DNA of 64,000 nucleotides from Oxytricha trifallax (taxonomy: Eukaryota; Ciliophora; Spirotrichea; Sporadotrichida; Oxytrichidae): positions 1 to 64,000 of the forward strand of contig ARYC01019300.1 in NCBI GenBank assembly GCA_000711775.1, written 5' to 3'. A program made the translations under genes and the position numbers. Shown here piece by piece: positions 60,451 through 64,000 of this stretch (the stretch's first letter is position 1; each line of letters opens with the position of its first letter). The notes under the pieces are model-generated. The model saw nothing but the letters and a program-made list of their open reading frames with translations. It made no database searches and was not told where the DNA came from.

Positions 60451-61950
60451 CTAAATTCTTGGTAACATCTAAATATTTGTCAACCTAATGATAATCATAA
60501 TTAATTTTTTACAAAATAATACATTTCATCATAGTATTTTCATATACCGAACTTTTAGCCTTATTTAATATTTTTTTTCATTTTTTTATCTTTTTCATTT
60601 TTTTCTTAATTTATTTTATTTTCTTAACACTTTTTGATAAAATTTAATTTTTGGTTATTTTATCTAGCTTTCAAATTTTATCATTTATTTTTTTAATTAT
60701 TTGTTCTTTCACTAAATTTAATTTTTATGTTTATATATATATTACCATTATGTATGTTATTTTATTATTTCTTAACATTAATTTATTTTATTTTATCTTT
60801 TTTGTTGTTGCAATCTTACGTTATTTTAATTATTTAATTTTCTTTTTTCTATTTATTATTTTCTTTTTTTATTTGATGATATATATAAATTATTGTGATT
60901 ATCCATCATTTATTTAAGTCTTTATTATAATTATGATATATTTTTGCAAGTATACTTAGTATGTAAGACCTTATAAAATCTTTTTTAATTTTAATCATAT
61001 TAATATATAAAAAGAGTTTTAAAATTATATGATAATAAAATTAATATAAATATAAAATATTCACTTTAATATTAAAAATATTAGAAACTTATTTTTTATT
61101 AGAGTAGAATACTGATCATATCAGAACTTATATTTGTGATAAAAATTATTAATATTAAAAAAGTTTGTTTAATCTATAATTGTTGTAAATAATGTAAAGT
61201 AAAAACGTAATGAATAATAATTTGAAAGTGAGATCATTCCTAGTTATTAAGAATAATAAGAAAAGCAGAATTGTTTAAGTAATACTATTACATTTATTTT
61301 AATAAACTGTTTTATTCATATGTGTTAATTTTTATATATTTAGAAATTTATTCCACCATATAATTATTATCTATTCGCCCTTATAAAACAATATATATAT
61401 TTATTGAAATAAAAAGTGACCCTACAAAATTATGAAAAATTAGTGAATAATATAGAGAATATGGCTAAAGATTATCATAGTGTATTTACAGCACAAAGGT
61501 TTCATACATTAGCTTTATTTCTAAAGTTAAATTGTAATAAAATAGATTACTAATTAGAAGAGTTTGACAATAAAACATAAAATGCCTCTTTATCATAAAT
61601 TTATTTAGGAAATAATCATTTTATAGTTCTTACAAAATTATTAGTTCTATCAATGAAAATCATAAAAAAAACTAAATATTTTATGTAAGTAATTAGTTAT
61701 TCTTTACGTTTAATCAGAAAAGACCATGCATACATCTCTTATAAGCTAATAATAGCAAATATATGGCATGTTTTAACTTTAAAATTAATTTATTTGCGCA
61801 ATATTTTTACTTTGGTACTCATTCCTTATAGGTACATCTAAAGATTGTTGATTAATTAAATCAGATTAGTATTCATTTAAACTGATTTAAAGAGAAAGAT
61901 ATTATCAAAAACATAAAAAAAAGATTATTCAGACTCCTCACTTCATCTGG
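60451..61950. other. AT-rich spacer
   Basis: Poly-T-rich sequence at 60.55-60.92 kb gives a hydrophobic but meaningless open frame. Nothing supportable seen. Confidence 0.55.
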
Positions 61951-61954
61951 GAGC

Positions 61955-62606
61955 ATGGGCCCTGACTAAAGTGTCCAAGAATTTGATAGATTTATTATTT
62001 AGAGGACCAATCAGACACCCATTGATGTAAGAATATATTTATTTTGGTTTACTTGCATCTTTACAAATGAGGAAATCAGACAAGTAATTGTAAGAAATAA
62101 ATACGTCTTAATAAAGATACCGAAAAAGGTGATTAGATTTGGATATTTAGGTATCAACTTTATAAAATTATATTAGATTCAATTTTTCATTTAATTATTA
62201 CTTCAGCTTTTAAGATTGTTGGGTGTCCTTCAGAGAGGATGAGATTTGCAATTGAAAATATGAAGTATATTCACTCAATCATCAAGAATTCATCTCATTT
62301 ATCAAAGAGCATCCCGAAGTATATGTTGATTATTCAGTTAAATTAACTGGCAATAACGAAACTTCAATCAAAGAGATCTTTACCTATTTAAAAGGTGACA
62401 AACCTGCATTTGATTGTATGTTTGAACTCCTACCCTCAGTAAAGATTAAATTACATGTAAGATAAAAGCATAGCTTCGGATATATATCTTTATTTTTTAT
62501 GTTCATTGATAAAAATTCTGATCTCTTAGTGACGAAAAAACTGCTTCACCTGCACTTGTTAATCACTAAAGAGAGTAGAAATAAGAGTGATTCATAAGAG
62601 ATTTGA
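61955..62606 (+). CDS. Split gene of unknown function
   Basis: ATG 61955 (MGPDQSVQEFDRFIIQRT) runs to a GTAAGA at about 62022. After an AT-rich gap coding resumes at about 62225 (EDEIC, then YEVYSLNHQEFISFIKE, KLTGNNETSIKEIFTYLKG, AFDCMFELLPSVKIKLH). At 62457 a GTAAGA..TCTCTTAG block could be spliced, or the frame can be read through to TGA near 62606 (NSDLLVTKKLLHLHLLITKE). A TGA just before KYEVYS and the unclear first junction leave the structure open. Exons and MDSs are both possible. Confidence 0.45.
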
Positions 62607-62759
62607 GGAGCAAATCATAATAATTAATTCATTCTTGGTTAAAATTAAATAAATAAATTATACGTTTTGTAAGGTTTATGGTATATCTTCAATAATATGT
62701 TTATAATTTAAGCATTAAATATAATTGATTAAAAAAATAAAATAAATAATAAATTATTC

Positions 62760-63170
62760 ATTAATAAATCATGATCTCTAGTAGAGATTTGATAACCTTT
62801 CCAACAGTAAAAATCTCAATTCCTTCATTAGAAGCAACAATAGCGTGATTTAATTATCAAGATCTCTGGTCATCATAGAAAGTTGAAGTCCTTCTGTCGT
62901 TCAAAAACCTACATGGTCCCTTGATTGTTCTCAGGGTCAATACTAAACACATAATACCTTTTACGGATCCTATAGCCTTGTTCGTTGCATATCAATATAT
63001 ACTTGAAGTTATTTTTTAAGTGGAGTTAACATCATAAAGACAGAACTATTAAACCATTGCCCTACCTCGGGATATAACATAGTCAACGGCAATATTGCCA
63101 CACTATATCTACGCATACATAGCGAATGATATTCAGAATTCAATTGCCTTCATTAAAAAATTGTAAGTTT
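62760..63170 (-). pseudogene. Coding-like locus of unknown function, three frames
   Basis: Minus strand: MYAQIQCGNIAVDYVISRGR.. (about 63120-63000), then after a one-base change NEQGYRIRKRYYVFSIDPEN (about 62980-62890), then after another NHAIVASNEGIEIFTVGKV (about 62850-62780). Each part is GC-richer than its flanks. Tail-to-tail with the plus-strand gene at 61955. Family unknown. Confidence 0.4.
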
Positions 63171-64000
63171 ATAACTAAGTTATTAATCAATTATTAAATT
63201 GCTTTTTTGCTAAATTATATTTATAGCAATATATTTAATTAGAGTTGTTATGGAAAATAAGTCAATTATATAAGTACATTTTTCTAAATTCTTTTTTTGT
63301 TTGACAGAATTATAAAAATATAATTAAAATATGATTAATTTATAAGCGTCTTTATTATTTGTTAAGAATTAATTCTTAGAAAACTAACATTAAAAATAAT
63401 AATGTTCTCATCTTTGATAGCTTGCATCTGAAATATCTGAATTTTTGAAAAGCAACTACCTTTGAAAAAAGTTTAATTCATAGTTGTGGAGTAATCTTCA
63501 CATTTTATGATATATTCATGCACAATCCTATCAATTTTATCACAATCACTCCTGATACAACAGCTTTGTTTCAGACATCTTATTCTTATTTTACAAACAT
63601 ATCGAAGCTTCTCACTCATCAGAAAATTGTTAGGGTTAGCTGTCTTTGCTTATTCAGATATAAAATATTGTTCAGAAATAAAGAAACAAGCTCAGGGACA
63701 AATCCACTACTTCTTAGAAAATTCTTTGTAAAATACCATCACATTTACAAATTTATTACAATTTTGCAGTACAAAAATTTCTTAACTTAGATGGTCTGCA
63801 TGTGCCATTTCTCTAATGAGGATTCAAATATGCTACTCTTGCATGCCATAATTTAAATCATTGGAATACATAATTTCTAATTAATTAATGAACAATGATA
63901 AGGTCTGAGAAATTTTGCTTATTTACATTGTTCAGACTTTAAATTTCTATCTTACGAAATTTAACTTGTGGAAAGTTTAAATATCCTTAAAATTGAATAA
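63171..64000. other. AT-rich end of window with one uncertain open frame
   Basis: A plus-strand frame from 63507 stays open about 130 codons under the ciliate code and another from 63518 about 90, but neither has convincing coding character. Not called a gene. Confidence 0.4.

Noticed and set aside
60651..60917. 88-codon hydrophobic frame that looks like a membrane protein
   Set aside because: Made of T-rich low-complexity sequence, so Phe, Leu and Ile are inevitable.
1..64000. tRNA, rRNA or CRISPR arrays
   Set aside because: No cloverleaf, rRNA core or regularly spaced repeats were recognised by eye; a covariance-model scan would be needed to exclude tRNAs.

Overview
This looks like germline (micronuclear) DNA of a spirotrich ciliate of the Oxytricha/Stylonychia type. 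Three things point there. It is very AT-rich and almost empty of standard-code genes. Four elements end in C4A4 telomere-like repeats and carry a DDE transposase, a ~22 kDa-type ORF and a zinc-finger/kinase-like ORF, which is the published design of TBE (telomere-bearing element) transposons. Coding stretches only become continuous if TAA and TAG are read as Gln and TGA alone as stop. All translations here use that code. They were done by eye, so exact frameshift positions are approximate.

Layout. 1-5.2 kb: truncated element A with an IS630/Tc1-mariner-type transposase gene (-), a small gene with two introns (+) and a large unknown gene (-). 7.6-9.3 kb: remains of a coding locus (-), interrupted by an 873-bp foldback. 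9.3-13.3 kb: TBE1, lying between two copies of a 10-bp pointer-like repeat. 13-19 kb: AT spacer with short coding islands (candidate macronuclear-destined segments, MDSs). 19.2-20.3 kb: two small inverted-repeat elements. 20.85-23.25 kb: truncated TBE2. 25.7-32.7 kb: element B, with the same three-gene layout as A; its large gene is a SecA-like ATPase. 33-40 kb: spacer with a 261-bp MITE and further coding islands. 40.4-45.8 kb: TBE3, itself invaded by a 1.3-kb inverted-repeat element that encloses a protein-coding segment. 47.4-48.8 kb and 51.7-52.1 kb: coding islands with IES- or intron-like gaps. 53.6-60.45 kb: nested insertions around a decayed TBE4. 61.9-63.2 kb: two short convergent coding loci.

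How it fits together. Most recognisable genes belong to mobile elements normally removed when the macronucleus forms. None of the four TBEs looks able to encode a full set of proteins. The best candidate for something undescribed is the A/B family. It has a transposase with an AT-hook (A) or a D34E-type catalytic domain (B), a basic/coiled-coil protein whose intron position is shared by both copies, and a large third gene that is SecA-like in B. The second is the coding segment held between 380-bp inverted repeats inside TBE3.

No rRNA, tRNA, CRISPR or bacterial-type signals were recognised.
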